64,000 nt of DNA from UBA5004 sp964342515 (GCA_964342515.1 CAYFFP010000002.1:11544-75543), one strand, 5' to 3'; shown: positions 34,217 to 42,310, counted from the first letter of the stretch. Translations and numbers: made by a program. The notes: generated by a model not told the origin, from the sequence alone.

Positions 34217-34456
34217 ATGGCAATTACACATTCCGCGAAAAAGGCTCATCGAGCGTCGCTCTCCAAGCGACAATTCAACCTTATAAGAAAAAATAAGGTC
34301 TCTGCCGCTATCAAATCTTTCAAAAAAGCTCCTACCCCCGAATCCTTCCGCCAAGTACAGAAGGCGCTGGATAAGGCGGTCAAAAGTAAAACGCTCAAGC
34401 AGAACACCGTCTCGCGCAAAAAGTCACGCCTTTCTAAACTGCTCAAAAAATCGTAA
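34217..34456 (+). CDS. rpsT: 30S ribosomal protein bS20
   Basis: 79 residues, lysine-rich and helical: MAITHSAKKAHRASLSKRQ, IKSFKKA, VQKALDKAVKS and KKSRLSKLLKK match bS20. Confidence 0.94.
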   Translation: MAITHSAKKAHRASLSKRQFNLIRKNKVSAAIKSFKKAPTPESFRQVQKALDKAVKSKTLKQNTVSRKKSRLSKLLKKS

Positions 34457-34466
34457 TATCTTCTTA

Positions 34467-34538
34467 CTCCCCGTCGTTCAACGGATAGGACATGAGATTG
34501 CGGATCTCAAAATTTAGGTTCGATTCCTAACGGGGGGA
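34467..34538 (+). tRNA. tRNA-Arg (anticodon GCG)
   Basis: Acceptor CTCCCCG/CGGGGGG, D arm GTTC/GGAC, anticodon stem TGAGA/TCTCA with loop TTGCGGA, T arm TTAGG/CCTAA with loop TTCGATT. GCG at position 34-36 rather than ACG is unusual, since most bacteria read CGN with ACG (inosine). Confidence 0.93.
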
Positions 34539-34543
34539 TATTT

Positions 34544-35020
34544 TTAAAACCCTAAATATTCGAGTACTTTTTCTACGAAGGGCATGGCGTGATACTTTTC
34601 CGGTAGGAATTCTTTCAGCGTATCGTCAAGCTTCTCGGCGTCTATATCAGGATCTATGGGAATGATAATGAGCGGTATGAAGGCTTTCTCCGAGCGCAAG
34701 AGAATCTTCGGATGGGGGTGCTCGGTATCCAGCCAATAAGAATGGAGTGTTGAGTAGGGGTAGTGAATCCTGCCTCTGGTAATGCCGTTCTCGTTTACCA
34801 CCACATGCACATCCTCCGGCGGACGATTGATGAAAAGGATAAGAGCAAAGACGCTTACTAAGACGAGAATGCCGAAAATGATATTGCCGAAGATGACCGA
34901 GGCGACCGCCACGGAGATCGAAATAATGCCAACCGCCGTAAACCAATCCGAGCTTCTCTTCTTATGCTCGTGTTCCGGCGCGTCCCACTCGATTTTAAAC
35001 GGAGCAACTTTCTTTCGCAT
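34544..35020 (-). CDS. Two-helix membrane protein with PH-like domain
   Basis: 158 residues: a polar start, two membrane helices (WFTAVGIISISVAVASVIF, IIFGILVLVSVFALILFI), then a soluble domain (ITRGRIHYPYSTLHSYWLD...LRSEKAFIPLIIIPI) resembling bacterial PH-like YdbT/YcxB modules. TACAAT lies 7 nt before ATG. Confidence 0.72.
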   Translation of the reverse strand: MRKKVAPFKIEWDAPEHEHKKRSSDWFTAVGIISISVAVASVIFGNIIFGILVLVSVFALILFINRPPEDVHVVVNENGITRGRIHYPYSTLHSYWLDTEHPHPKILLRSEKAFIPLIIIPIDPDIDAEKLDDTLKEFLPEKYHAMPFVEKVLEYLGF

Positions 35021-35067
35021 TACTAAAATTGTATCACAAGAGATTTTGATTTATTATGCTTGCAACT

Positions 35068-35149
35068 GGAGGGTTGGCAGAATGGTAATGCACCGGTCCT
35101 GAAAACCGGCGGGCGCAAGCCCTTGGAGGTTCGAGCCCTCCACCCTCCG
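35068..35149 (+). tRNA. tRNA-Ser (anticodon TGA)
   Basis: Acceptor GGAGGGT/ACCCTCC, anticodon stem CCGGT/ACCGG with loop CCTGAAA, a long class II variable arm (CGGGCGCAAGCCCTT), T arm GGAGG/CCTCC. A -10 TATTAT ends 10 nt upstream. Confidence 0.93.
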
Positions 35150-35150
35150 C

Positions 35151-35219
35151 CTTCGGTCCGCCGAAGCGGACCTACGGCGTGATGAAATCCGCCAGTAGGT
35201 TTGCGAAGGCGACCTTCGC
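35151..35219. repeat. Three consecutive hairpins after tRNA-Ser
   Basis: CTTCGG-TCCG-CCGAAG (35151-35166), ACCTACGGCG...CGCCAGTAGGT (35170-35200) and GCGAAGG-CGA-CCTTCGC (35203-35219). The last abuts the -10 box of the GIY-YIG gene. They may mature or terminate the tRNA transcript, or insulate the next promoter. Confidence 0.5.
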
Positions 35220-35233
35220 CTATAATGAAGCCC

Positions 35234-35464
35234 ATGTATTATATCTACAGCCTGAAATGCAAAGATGGATTTTATATTGGTTGTACTGATAATTTGAAAG
35301 ACAGAATGTCTCGTCATACTAAAGGTCAAGTACCTGCTACAAGAGACCGGTTACCAATCAACTTAGACTTTTATTTTGCAATCGCAGACAAATACAAAGC
35401 TTTCGAGTTCGAAAAATATCTAAAATCAGGTTCGGGCAGAGCGTTTATCAAAAAACATTTTTAG
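35234..35464 (+). CDS. GIY-YIG domain endonuclease-like protein
   Basis: 76 residues from ATG 35234: YYIYSLKCKDGFYIGCTDNL is the GIY-YIG core, with the arginine in LKDRMSRH and a glutamate-containing helix (KAFEFEKYLK). It is the stand-alone YhbQ/UPF0213 type. TATAAT (35221-35226) lies 7 nt before ATG. Confidence 0.9.
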   Translation: MYYIYSLKCKDGFYIGCTDNLKDRMSRHTKGQVPATRDRLPINLDFYFAIADKYKAFEFEKYLKSGSGRAFIKKHF

Positions 35465-35506
35465 ATAGGACGTGAGACGTTAGAACTTTAATGTTATACT
35501 TTGATT

Positions 35507-35923
35507 ATGCCAAACATAAAATTATTCCATATAATTTGTCTATTAGCAGTAATGGCCATCATACACTTCACAGCAGTTTCTGTTGGCCTTTATGAACGGC
35601 CGGTTATTTGGATAGATAAAGTCTTACATATCATGGCTGGTGTTGCAATAGCAATGTCTTGGCTTTGGATTGTGCGAAGAGTATTAAAAATCTCTCTTGA
35701 AAATATTCCTACAATAATAACAATTAGCTCAATTGTCGGTTTTGTTCTACTCATCGCGCTCTTTTGGGAAGTTTTCGAGTTTGCATATTGGAAGAGTGCT
35801 CCAGAATGGGCAAATAAATTCAAATTTTACTCGCCAACAATTGTTGATGCTTTGAGTGACATGACATCAAATTTACTTGGTGGGATAGTATTTTCAATAT
35901 TTGTCAGCCGAAAGAAACAATGA
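35507..35923 (+). CDS. Four-helix membrane protein, DUF2238/YjdF-like
   Basis: 138 residues. WIDKVLHIMAGVAIAMSWLW, a WEVFEF motif and a final DALSDMTSNLLGGI helix resemble the YjdF/DUF2238 type; conserved acidic and histidine residues lie in the membrane helices. TGT-extended TATACT lies 6 nt before ATG 35507, favouring it over ATG 35501. Confidence 0.68.
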   Translation: MPNIKLFHIICLLAVMAIIHFTAVSVGLYERPVIWIDKVLHIMAGVAIAMSWLWIVRRVLKISLENIPTIITISSIVGFVLLIALFWEVFEFAYWKSAPEWANKFKFYSPTIVDALSDMTSNLLGGIVFSIFVSRKKQ

Positions 35924-35962
35924 GTAAAAGTTTGCATCTCATATTTTCAAACAGACACCGCT

Positions 35963-36199
35963 TTATTCCTCCACCACTTCCACCTTGTATTTTCGCGCGA
36001 TGAAGAAGAGATAAATAATTTCGAGGATACCGAGGGTATTGATAAGGAGAAGGGCTACAAACCACCACTTCTGCCGGAGGCCGGCCGCGCGCCAGAGGGC
36101 GAGACCTTTCCACACCAGAATCCAGAGAATCATACCGGCGATCCATAAGGGGTGTACTCCGGCCCAGTTCGCGAGGAGATTTATAGAGTCTATATCCAT
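35963..36199 (-). CDS. DUF5652 family membrane protein
   Basis: 78 residues: PLWIAGMILWILVWKGLALW, then KWWFVALLLINTLGILEIIY, which match DUF5652. Two membrane helices; function unknown. Leaderless signal: TATAAT 6 nt before ATG. Confidence 0.82.
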   Translation of the reverse strand: MDIDSINLLANWAGVHPLWIAGMILWILVWKGLALWRAAGLRQKWWFVALLLINTLGILEIIYLFFIARKYKVEVVEE

Positions 36200-36205
36200 C
36201 TTTTA

Positions 36206-36218
36206 ATTATACTATAAT
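36206..36218. promoter_or_regulatory. Adjacent divergent -10 boxes, DUF5652 and ruvX
   Basis: Minus TATAAT (36211-36206) and plus TATAAT (36213-36218) are separated by one base, each exactly 6 nt from its start codon. Confidence 0.65.
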
Positions 36219-36224
36219 TGCACG

Positions 36225-36614
36225 ATGAGAATCATGGCGATTGATTTCGGAGCTAAACGGGTGGGAGTGGCCTCAACGGATGAGACGGGCCGCTTCGCTC
36301 TGCCCCGCGCGGTGCTCAAAAACGACAAGAGTCTTCTTAAGGAAATTCTCGAGTTCGTAAAAAGCGAGAGGATAGAAAGAGTCGTCATCGGTGAGTCGAG
36401 AGACTTTAAGAATTTGCCGAATCCCATCATGCAGGATATAGAGAAATTCAAAAAAGAGCTCGAGGCAAAAGGTTTAAAAGTAATCCTCCATCCGGAAATA
36501 CTTACTACTGTTGAAGCAAGGCGTGTTCAAGGCGGGACAAATATGACCGATGCCTCTGCCGCCGCGCTGATACTCAAAAACTACGTTGATACCATGTATA
36601 ATGTAGAGCAATGA
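36225..36614 (+). CDS. ruvX: RuvX/YqgF-type RNase H-fold nuclease
   Basis: 129 residues: AIDFGAKRVGVA at the start, VVIGESRD and the C-terminal DASAAALIL. The family takes part in pre-16S rRNA 5' end maturation. Its stop overlaps pilM by 4 bp. Confidence 0.92.
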   Translation: MRIMAIDFGAKRVGVASTDETGRFALPRAVLKNDKSLLKEILEFVKSERIERVVIGESRDFKNLPNPIMQDIEKFKKELEAKGLKVILHPEILTTVEARRVQGGTNMTDASAAALILKNYVDTMYNVEQ

Positions 36615-38086
36615 AGGCGCTCCCTAAGAAAAATATTTTTTCAGAATTCTTCCCCGTGCCGGAATACTTGAGACTCGCGAACGCCGGACTTGCTATTACC
36701 GATTCGAGCGTTAAATTTGCCGACCTACGGCATAAAAAGTTCGAGCAAATCCCTCTTCCTGAAGGTGTGGTCCAGTCCGGATTCATCAATGAGCCGGAGA
36801 AATTGACCGAAGTTTTAAAAGACACGGCCGCTCGCCACAAGCTCTCCTATGTCTACGCCACCTTACCCGAGGAGAGGGCCTATCTCTTCACCGCCGTTAT
36901 CGATAAAGTTCCGGAAGAAGGGTTAAGGGATGCCGTCGCTTTTATCATTGAGGAGAACGCGCCGGTAACGCTCGCCAACTCCGTCTTCGACTTTGACGTG
37001 GTCGGGGAAATCGGCGATTCGCGGCTCTTGGTGACGGTCTCGGTAATCTCCAAAAAGTTCGTCGATTTCTACGTTCAGGTGTTTGAAGCGGCCGGTCTTA
37101 CGCCCGTTGCTTTTGAAATAGAATCGCAGGCTACCGCTCGCGCCATTATTTCCCAAGGGGATAACAGCACCCAATCTATCGTCAATCTCGGACAGAAGAA
37201 AACCGCTTTCTACATAGTGGAGGATGGAGTGGTGCAGTTTACCACCACTCTGCCGTACGGAGTGGGAACGAGAGAGAGCAGCCACTCCCGTTTGGGCGAT
37301 ATCAAAACGGAGCTCGGAAAAGTTTTTACTTTCTGGAACGCTCGCGTCGAGAAGTCGGGCATGTCGGAGAAGGCGATTGAGAACATGCTCTTATGCGGCC
37401 CGGGTTCTTTTGACGAGAATGTCGTCAATGAATTCAAAAAAGATTCAGAAGTACCGTGCGAAGTGGCAAGCGTACCCGCGGAGTTTCCGGATGAAGCGTT
37501 AAATCATCTTCCTTTGGTCGGGCTTATGATGACTCGAGAGGACATGATGTATAAACTTCTGCCAGAAGCCGCCAAGGAAATTGTAGGGAGAGAGTATTCC
37601 GGGCGGCGCGCCGCTCTTTCCCTGCTGGTTCTCATTGTAGTTCTGATTATCGGTGTAGTGGGACTTTTCCCGGCTTATATCGGAGCCAAGGCGAAGAGGA
37701 TAGAGATTGAAGAGCGCGTCAAAGTTTCTGGAAACTCCGCTATTTCCACCGAGAACGAAAATTTCAAATCGTGGCTTAAGAATATCAACATGAAGCTCGA
37801 ACTCCTTTCCCCATCGTTAACACAGGATGCTTCTGAAGCCGTCGCTCTAGCTATCGGGGCTAAACCCTCGGGAGTACGAATCGCGACGCTAAACTGGAGG
37901 GTGGAGGAGGGAAGCGCTGTCCTCTTGGTTTCTGGAGTTTCTGACAACCGTCAGGCGCTTCTCGACTTCGAAAACAATTTGAATGATTCCGGCTACTTCG
38001 CGCAAGTTTCGCTGCCCTTATCGAGTTTGGCCAAAGGCAGCGATATTCCCTTCCAAGTGAATCTTCGTATCGATAAACAAAGATGA
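36611..38086 (+). CDS. pilM: PilM-PilN fusion-like type IV pilus protein
   Basis: 491 residues. The first ~320 have the PilM actin-like fold (LAITDSSVKFADL, SIVNLGQKKTAFYIVEDG, TTTLPYGVGT, LLCGPGS). From about 335 there is a membrane helix (LLVLIVVLIIGVVGLF) and a PilN-like C-terminal part (RIATLNWRVEEGSAVLLVSG, DNRQALLDFENNL). PilM and PilN are normally separate proteins whose cytoplasmic tail binds PilM. TATAAT (36597-36602) lies 8 nt before ATG although the gene overlaps ruvX. Confidence 0.86.
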   Translation: MKALPKKNIFSEFFPVPEYLRLANAGLAITDSSVKFADLRHKKFEQIPLPEGVVQSGFINEPEKLTEVLKDTAARHKLSYVYATLPEERAYLFTAVIDKVPEEGLRDAVAFIIEENAPVTLANSVFDFDVVGEIGDSRLLVTVSVISKKFVDFYVQVFEAAGLTPVAFEIESQATARAIISQGDNSTQSIVNLGQKKTAFYIVEDGVVQFTTTLPYGVGTRESSHSRLGDIKTELGKVFTFWNARVEKSGMSEKAIENMLLCGPGSFDENVVNEFKKDSEVPCEVASVPAEFPDEALNHLPLVGLMMTREDMMYKLLPEAAKEIVGREYSGRRAALSLLVLIVVLIIGVVGLFPAYIGAKAKRIEIEERVKVSGNSAISTENENFKSWLKNINMKLELLSPSLTQDASEAVALAIGAKPSGVRIATLNWRVEEGSAVLLVSGVSDNRQALLDFENNLNDSGYFAQVSLPLSSLAKGSDIPFQVNLRIDKQR

Positions 38087-38595
38087 AAAAAGATACTATC
38101 TTAACGGTCTCGTTTCTCGGGATGCTCGTCCTGGGCATGCTCATCCTCCTGGGATTTAGTATTTACCAGATCCGCGGAGAAAACGAAGAAACCTCCCTAC
38201 TTTTGAGCGCTATCGAGAAGAGAGCGGAAGAGGATGCCTTAGTGCAATCAATCAAGTCGCTCCAGAAAAGCGCCGAAGCGGAAATTCTCACCTTGGAAGA
38301 AGCGACTATCTCCGAGGCAGAGCTGGTCTCGGTTATTGAAAAGCTGGAAGAGGCCGGGCGAGCGCTCTCTCTTAATCTGGAAGTGGTTTCCGTGGATAAA
38401 ATAGAAGATGATATGCCGCGCGTGCTGCTTGCTCTGGAGTCAGAAGGTTCTTGGCAAAAGAATTTTCTCCTGCTCTCCGCCTTGGAGGAGCTGCCTTATA
38501 AAGCTGTTTTGAGCGAAGCCACTTTGTCCAAAGAGGGATCAAACTGGCGGACGCGCGCCACTCTTACTCTGTATTTATACAACGGCCATGAATAA
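38083..38595 (+). CDS. PilO-like type IV pilus alignment protein
   Basis: 170 residues: N-terminal membrane helix, coiled-coil region, then a ferredoxin-like domain (ALSLNLEVVSVDK, WRTRATLTLYLYNG). Position after PilM/N and topology support PilO. It overlaps both neighbours. Confidence 0.72.
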   Translation: MKKDTILTVSFLGMLVLGMLILLGFSIYQIRGENEETSLLLSAIEKRAEEDALVQSIKSLQKSAEAEILTLEEATISEAELVSVIEKLEEAGRALSLNLEVVSVDKIEDDMPRVLLALESEGSWQKNFLLLSALEELPYKAVLSEATLSKEGSNWRTRATLTLYLYNGHE

Positions 38596-38881
38596 TCCCA
38601 AGAAATATTTAACATTAGGCAGAAGTCCAGAGAGCGACTGGAAGATTATCTTCATGGCGGCAATCATTCTTGCCGTCTTGGTGAGCGTTCTGAATGTCCA
38701 CATGTTTATCAAAGTAAGCAGGGGAGAATTCTCCGATGTCTTCGAGGCGGGAGAGAGTGAGTCGGAGACGCTCGATCGGGAAGTTTTGAGAAGCACCGTC
38801 TCGCGCTACCGCGGAAAGGAAGCGGCATTCAGAAGAATCATCAATTCCGAGAGCGTCCCGGTCGTTGACCCGTCGATTTAA
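38588..38881 (+). CDS. Small single-helix membrane protein, pilus operon
   Basis: 97 residues with one membrane segment (FMAAIILAVLVSVLNVHMFI) and a charged tail. Unrecognised; the overlap with the PilO-like gene suggests a pilus role. Confidence 0.65.
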   Translation: MNNPKKYLTLGRSPESDWKIIFMAAIILAVLVSVLNVHMFIKVSRGEFSDVFEAGESESETLDREVLRSTVSRYRGKEAAFRRIINSESVPVVDPSI

Positions 38882-38903
38882 GAAAGTTAGGATACAAGCG
38901 ATT

Positions 38904-38975
38904 GTCCCCGTAGCTTAATGGATAAAGTAAAGCTCTTCTAAGGCTTTGATGCAGGTCCGATTCCTGCCGGGGACG
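38904..38975 (+). tRNA. tRNA-Arg (anticodon TCT)
   Basis: Acceptor GTCCCCG/CGGGGAC, anticodon stem AAGCT/GGCTT with loop CTTCTAA, T arm GCAGG/CCTGC with loop TCCGATT. Discriminator G. The next ORF starts 3 nt after it. Confidence 0.94.
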
Positions 38976-38978
38976 CAG

Positions 38979-39677
38979 ATGAACAAGATTCTCAAAGGCA
39001 AAGTGGCTTGGATTACCGGCGGGAAGAGGATCGGGCAAGAAATTGCTAAAGCACTGTCGGCACTCGGCGCGGATTTGGTCATTTCCTACCGCTCGTCGAA
39101 GAAAGAAGCTGAAGGAAACTCCCTCAATGCGCTAGTGCTTCAATGTGATGTAAGTGATAAGACAAGTGTCGCAGAGGCAGTCAATAAAATAAAAGAAAGG
39201 TTCGGTAAACTCGATATTCTTGTTGAGCTAGCTTCTATATTTAAATCCGTAAAACTTGAAAATATAGATGAGAAGGATTGGGATGATAATTTCTCGGCGC
39301 ATGTTAAGGGCAGCTTCTGGCCGGTCCAGCTCGGTGTGCCGCTTATGCCTAAAGGCTCGCACATTATTACTATTTCTGACCGGACCGCTCTTGGCCGTAT
39401 CTATTCTGGTTATCTTCCTTATGTAGTGACGAAGTCCGCTGTGGCAGCTCTGACGCGCGCTCTGGCCGTCGAGCTCGGGCCGAAAGGAATTTTCGTAAAC
39501 TCGATTGCTCCCGGACCGGTGTTGAAGCCCGATGATATCAGCGAAAAAGAGTGGCAAGAAATTCGCAATCAATCAATGGTTAAATATCCGCTTACTGATG
39601 AAGAAGCCGCGCGGGAATTCGTTGATACGGTCGTCAGACTCTGTTTTGTAAGGTCCTCGGGAAGTATTTATCCTTGA
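38979..39677 (+). CDS. Short-chain dehydrogenase/reductase, pteridine-reductase-like
   Basis: 232 residues from ATG 38979. The cofactor motif WITGGKRIGQEIAKAL and following SYRSSKKEA look like pteridine reductase/FolM types; the catalytic YVVTK is present (Tyr, Lys). NADP use is likely from RSSKK. Substrate unknown. ATG lies 3 nt after tRNA-Arg, with no room for an SD. Confidence 0.85.
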   Translation: MNKILKGKVAWITGGKRIGQEIAKALSALGADLVISYRSSKKEAEGNSLNALVLQCDVSDKTSVAEAVNKIKERFGKLDILVELASIFKSVKLENIDEKDWDDNFSAHVKGSFWPVQLGVPLMPKGSHIITISDRTALGRIYSGYLPYVVTKSAVAALTRALAVELGPKGIFVNSIAPGPVLKPDDISEKEWQEIRNQSMVKYPLTDEEAAREFVDTVVRLCFVRSSGSIYP

Positions 39678-39695
39678 GAGTTTGGGAATTTGTAG

Positions 39696-39777
39696 TGAGC
39701 ACGAGAGGATTTGAACCTCCACGCCTTGCGGCATACGCTTCTGAAGCGTACGCGTATACCAGTTCCGCCACGTGCTC
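39696..39777 (-). tRNA. tRNA-Leu (anticodon CAG)
   Basis: On the minus strand: acceptor GAGCACG/CGTGCTC, anticodon stem TACGC/GCGTA with loop TTCAGAA, a class II variable arm, T arm GGAGG and TTCAAAT loop. Discriminator A. Confidence 0.93.
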
Positions 39778-39816
39778 GTGCAACCAGAGTACAATATATG
39801 ATAACATCGTGCCATC

Positions 39817-39889
39817 GGGCGGTTAGCTCAGTTGGTAGAGCGCCTCATTTACACTGAGGATGCCAGGGGTTCGAGTCCTCTACCGCCCA
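39817..39889 (+). tRNA. tRNA-Val (anticodon TAC)
   Basis: Acceptor GGGCGGT/ACCGCCC, D arm GCTC/GAGC, anticodon stem CCTCA/TGAGG with loop TTTACAC, T loop TTCGAGT. rluD-like ATG lies 3 nt after the discriminator. Confidence 0.95.
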
Positions 39890-39892
39890 CAA

Positions 39893-40582
39893 ATGCAAAT
39901 TCTTTACGAAGACAATGACATCGTAGTCATAAATAAACCGGCTGGTTTAGTCGTGCATCCTGATGGCAGGACAATAGAACCATCTGTGTCCGAATGGTTT
40001 GTTAAAAAATATCCGGGAAGTAAAGACGTTGGCGAAAAGCTTGGGGACATAGAACGGCCCGGAATAGTGCACAGGATAGACCGGGAAACTTCGGGAGTAT
40101 TAATTCTGGCGAAAACTAAAAAGGGCTTTGAGTATTTAAAGAAGCAATTCCAAAATAGAGAGATAGAAAAAGTTTATCATCTGTTTATTTACGGTAACAT
40201 CAAAGAAGATTCGGGAGTGATCGAACTGCCAATATCGAGAAGCAAGAAAGATTTCAGGAAACGAGTGGCCCTTCGACAAGCTCAGGGTAAGCAAGCGGTT
40301 ACGGAATTTAAAGTGCTCAAGCGCGCGGGCGATAAGTCGGTAACTTTTATCGAAGCGAGACCGAAGACCGGCAGGACGCACCAACTTCGGGCCCACTTCC
40401 GCGCGCTCTATCATCCGATTGTCGGGGATGGGCTTTATGCTTCAAAGCTTCCGAAGCTTCTTAGCTTCAATAGGTTGGCTCTCCATGCAAGACAGATAAA
40501 ATTCAAAAATACGAAAGACGAAGAAATTTCGGTAGAAGCGCCGTATCCGGAGGATTTCAAGAAAGCTTCGAGTATGTTATAA
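39893..40582 (+). CDS. rluD: RluA-family rRNA pseudouridine synthase
   Basis: 229 residues from ATG 39893. Catalytic motif GIVHRIDRETSGVLILAKT (Asp in HRID) and ARPKTGRTHQLRAHF are diagnostic. It lacks the S4 domain of E. coli RluD, so the exact target is uncertain. Two repeat insertions: a CTTCGACAAGCTCAGG element (40269-40287) encoding RQAQGK, and AAGCTTC repeats (40444-40470). Confidence 0.9.
   Translation: MQILYEDNDIVVINKPAGLVVHPDGRTIEPSVSEWFVKKYPGSKDVGEKLGDIERPGIVHRIDRETSGVLILAKTKKGFEYLKKQFQNREIEKVYHLFIYGNIKEDSGVIELPISRSKKDFRKRVALRQAQGKQAVTEFKVLKRAGDKSVTFIEARPKTGRTHQLRAHFRALYHPIVGDGLYASKLPKLLSFNRLALHARQIKFKNTKDEEISVEAPYPEDFKKASSML
40269..40287. repeat. CTTCGACAAGCTCAGG element inside rluD
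   Basis: CCCTTCGACAAGCTCAGGG, an imperfect palindrome with CCCT/AGGG ends, translated in frame as RQAQG. This sequence is recognised as a recurrent intragenic element in diverse bacterial genomes. Confidence 0.6.
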
Positions 40583-40583
40583 T
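40578..40583 (+). promoter_or_regulatory. Extended -10 of the toxin-antitoxin pair
   Basis: TGT-extended TATAAT lying 7 nt before ATG 40591; it overlaps the rluD stop. Confidence 0.55.
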
Positions 40584-40590
40584 ATTTGAC

Positions 40591-40782
40591 ATGACTACAG
40601 CACTAAAGAATGAAATAAAGAAAATTGCCCGGCAAAGCGTGCGAGAAGCTCTTACGGAAGAGTTTGCAAGGGCGCGCGCCCTCGCTTTGCCCATTATTTC
40701 TCCAAAAGAACAAAAGGGGATAGAAAGATTGTATGGTAAGCCATCGCGCCGAGCTGTTCGAACTATAAAAGCTAGCATATAA
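40591..40782 (+). CDS. Putative antitoxin
   Basis: 63 residues, basic and helical (IKKIARQSVREALTEEFARA...PKEQKGIERLYGKPS). No antitoxin family is recognised; the assignment rests on position 4 bp before a RelE-like toxin and on size. Confidence 0.55.
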   Translation: MTTALKNEIKKIARQSVREALTEEFARARALALPIISPKEQKGIERLYGKPSRRAVRTIKASI

Positions 40783-40786
40783 GAGA

Positions 40787-41059
40787 GTGATAACTTGGGA
40801 AATCGGAATTTCCAGGCAGGCAGAAAAGTTTCTAAGGCGACATCGCCTTTCCGATAGTTTTGTGACTGAACCGGTAAGAAGAGCTATTCGAAGACTGCAA
40901 GGGGAGGCGATGGCTGTGAACATCAAGCGCCTTTCGGGGAAATGGAAGGGCTACTTCCGCATTCGTGTCGGAAAGAGCCGAATTATATTTTCTATAGATT
41001 TTGAAAGACAAAAAGTTCTAGTTGAAGTCATTGATAATCGCGGCCAAGCATATAAATAA
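40787..41059 (+). CDS. RelE/ParE-family toxin
   Basis: 90 residues from GTG: ISRQAEKFLRRHR, VNIKRLSGKWKGYFRIRVGK and RIIFSIDFERQKVLVEVIDN are the RelE-fold strands and arginine-rich core. RelE toxins cleave mRNA at the ribosome; ParE poisons gyrase. Which one applies is not clear. Confidence 0.85.
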   Translation: MITWEIGISRQAEKFLRRHRLSDSFVTEPVRRAIRRLQGEAMAVNIKRLSGKWKGYFRIRVGKSRIIFSIDFERQKVLVEVIDNRGQAYK

Positions 41060-41113
41060 CTAAATTTCCAAAAAGCGTTGAAAACACTAGATTTATAGGC
41101 ACATTTTAAGTTA

Positions 41114-41155
41114 TTGACATAAAACTTATTTGGGTGTATAATTAAAAAAGAGGGG
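41114..41155 (+). promoter_or_regulatory. Consensus promoter and SD of the 162-residue gene
   Basis: TTGACA (41114-41119), 17 bp, TATAAT (41137-41142), then AGGGGG just before ATG 41160: the best canonical promoter in the window. Confidence 0.75.
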
Positions 41156-41159
41156 GTAG

Positions 41160-41648
41160 ATGATGAAGAAACTTATTGTGGCGCTCACAATTGTTGTCGT
41201 CGGCTTGAGCGGCCTGATTGGTCTGAATTTGGTCCCGCGTCTCGCGAGGGCTGAAAAGAAGATCGTTGAGTTCAACGAAATACTTGATGGCGTCGAAACG
41301 AGGGCGGAGGCCACCAGCAAGGAGTTCTTCGTTTTGCGCAACTCATTCGACGAGCTTGTCATGAAGAATCCAAAGCTCGCACTCGATCTTCTTGATGTCG
41401 ACATCCAGAAGGTTGAGCAGGGGCGTGAGCCACGTGGATCCTTCACCGACTATGTTGAACCGATGTTGCGGGAAGTTCTGCAGAATGGAGCAACGTCGAC
41501 TGAAGTGAATCAGCGTCTCGATAAGATCTTGGCGCTGGCGAAGGACGGGAAGTTTTACAGTAGCTTCCTGTACCAAGTCAACGCCGGTGGACCAAGCGAG
41601 CTCGAACATTACTTTTCGGAACTCAAGGCTGAGTTCGCGGCCCGCTGA
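41160..41648 (+). CDS. Membrane-anchored helical protein, unknown function
   Basis: 162 residues: N-terminal membrane helix (LIVALTIVVVGLSGLIGLN) then a helical, charged domain (KKIVEFNEILDGVETRAEA). No family is recognised. Strong promoter, SD and terminator. Confidence 0.68.
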   Translation: MMKKLIVALTIVVVGLSGLIGLNLVPRLARAEKKIVEFNEILDGVETRAEATSKEFFVLRNSFDELVMKNPKLALDLLDVDIQKVEQGREPRGSFTDYVEPMLREVLQNGATSTEVNQRLDKILALAKDGKFYSSFLYQVNAGGPSELEHYFSELKAEFAAR

Positions 41649-41675
41649 AACTGTTGGCGCAAAAGAGAGTTCGTT

Positions 41676-41704
41676 GGGCGCTCTCACAAGGAGCGCCCTT
41701 TTCT
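41676..41704 (+). terminator. Rho-independent terminator
   Basis: GGGCGCTC pairs with GAGCGCCC across a 7-base loop, followed by TTTTCT. Confidence 0.88.
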
Positions 41705-41806
41705 ATTTCTAATCTTCGTGTTAGATTACACTCTTAATGATGAATGGGGTAATCAGTCCGGCCTGCCCCGTGAGAAATTCAGCGAGGGCTGTATAATAGC
41801 AAAGTT

Positions 41807-42193
41807 ATGGATAAAATAATTTCTCATGGGGTAAATATCGAGGAGAGACAGAAGCTGGATTTCCGAGCAGGGGATACCGTCAAGGTGTGGCAGAAGATTC
41901 AAGAAAAAGGAAAGACTCGTCTGCAGGCCTTCGAGGGTTTTGTCTTGGCTCGCAAGCACGGTAGGGAAGCCGGGGCGACTTTCACTGTCCGCAGAGTGGC
42001 TTCAGGCGTTGGCGTTGAGAAAATCTTCCCGCTCTACTCTCCTACGATAGATAAGATAGAAGTACTCAAGCGTTCTAAGGTTCGTCGAGCCAAGCTCTAC
42101 CACATTCGCGAGAAGGCCGCTAAAGAAATCAGTCGCCAGATGAGGAATCTCCGCCTAGAGAAAAAGGTTGAAGAAACAGTTGAGGCAAAGTAA
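41807..42193 (+). CDS. rplS: 50S ribosomal protein bL19
   Basis: 128 residues: FRAGDTVKVWQKIQEKGKTR, FEGFVLARKHG, VGVEKIFPLYSP and KVRRAKLYHIREK are diagnostic. TATAAT (41792-41797) lies 9 nt before ATG. Confidence 0.95.
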   Translation: MDKIISHGVNIEERQKLDFRAGDTVKVWQKIQEKGKTRLQAFEGFVLARKHGREAGATFTVRRVASGVGVEKIFPLYSPTIDKIEVLKRSKVRRAKLYHIREKAAKEISRQMRNLRLEKKVEETVEAK

Positions 42194-42205
42194 TATAGGC
42201 CCATT

Positions 42206-42289
42206 GCGCGGGTGGCGAAATTAGCAGACGCAATACCTTGAGGTGGTATCGCCCGTAAGGGTGTGCAGGTGCAAGTCCTGTCCCGCGCA
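42206..42289 (+). tRNA. tRNA-Leu (anticodon GAG)
   Basis: Acceptor GCGCGGG/CCCGCGC, anticodon stem ATACC/GGTAT with loop TTGAGGT, a class II variable arm. The T loop reads TGCAAGT, with G where U55 is expected. Confidence 0.92.
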
Positions 42290-42310
42290 CTCGCGTTATA
42301 ATCAATTAAT

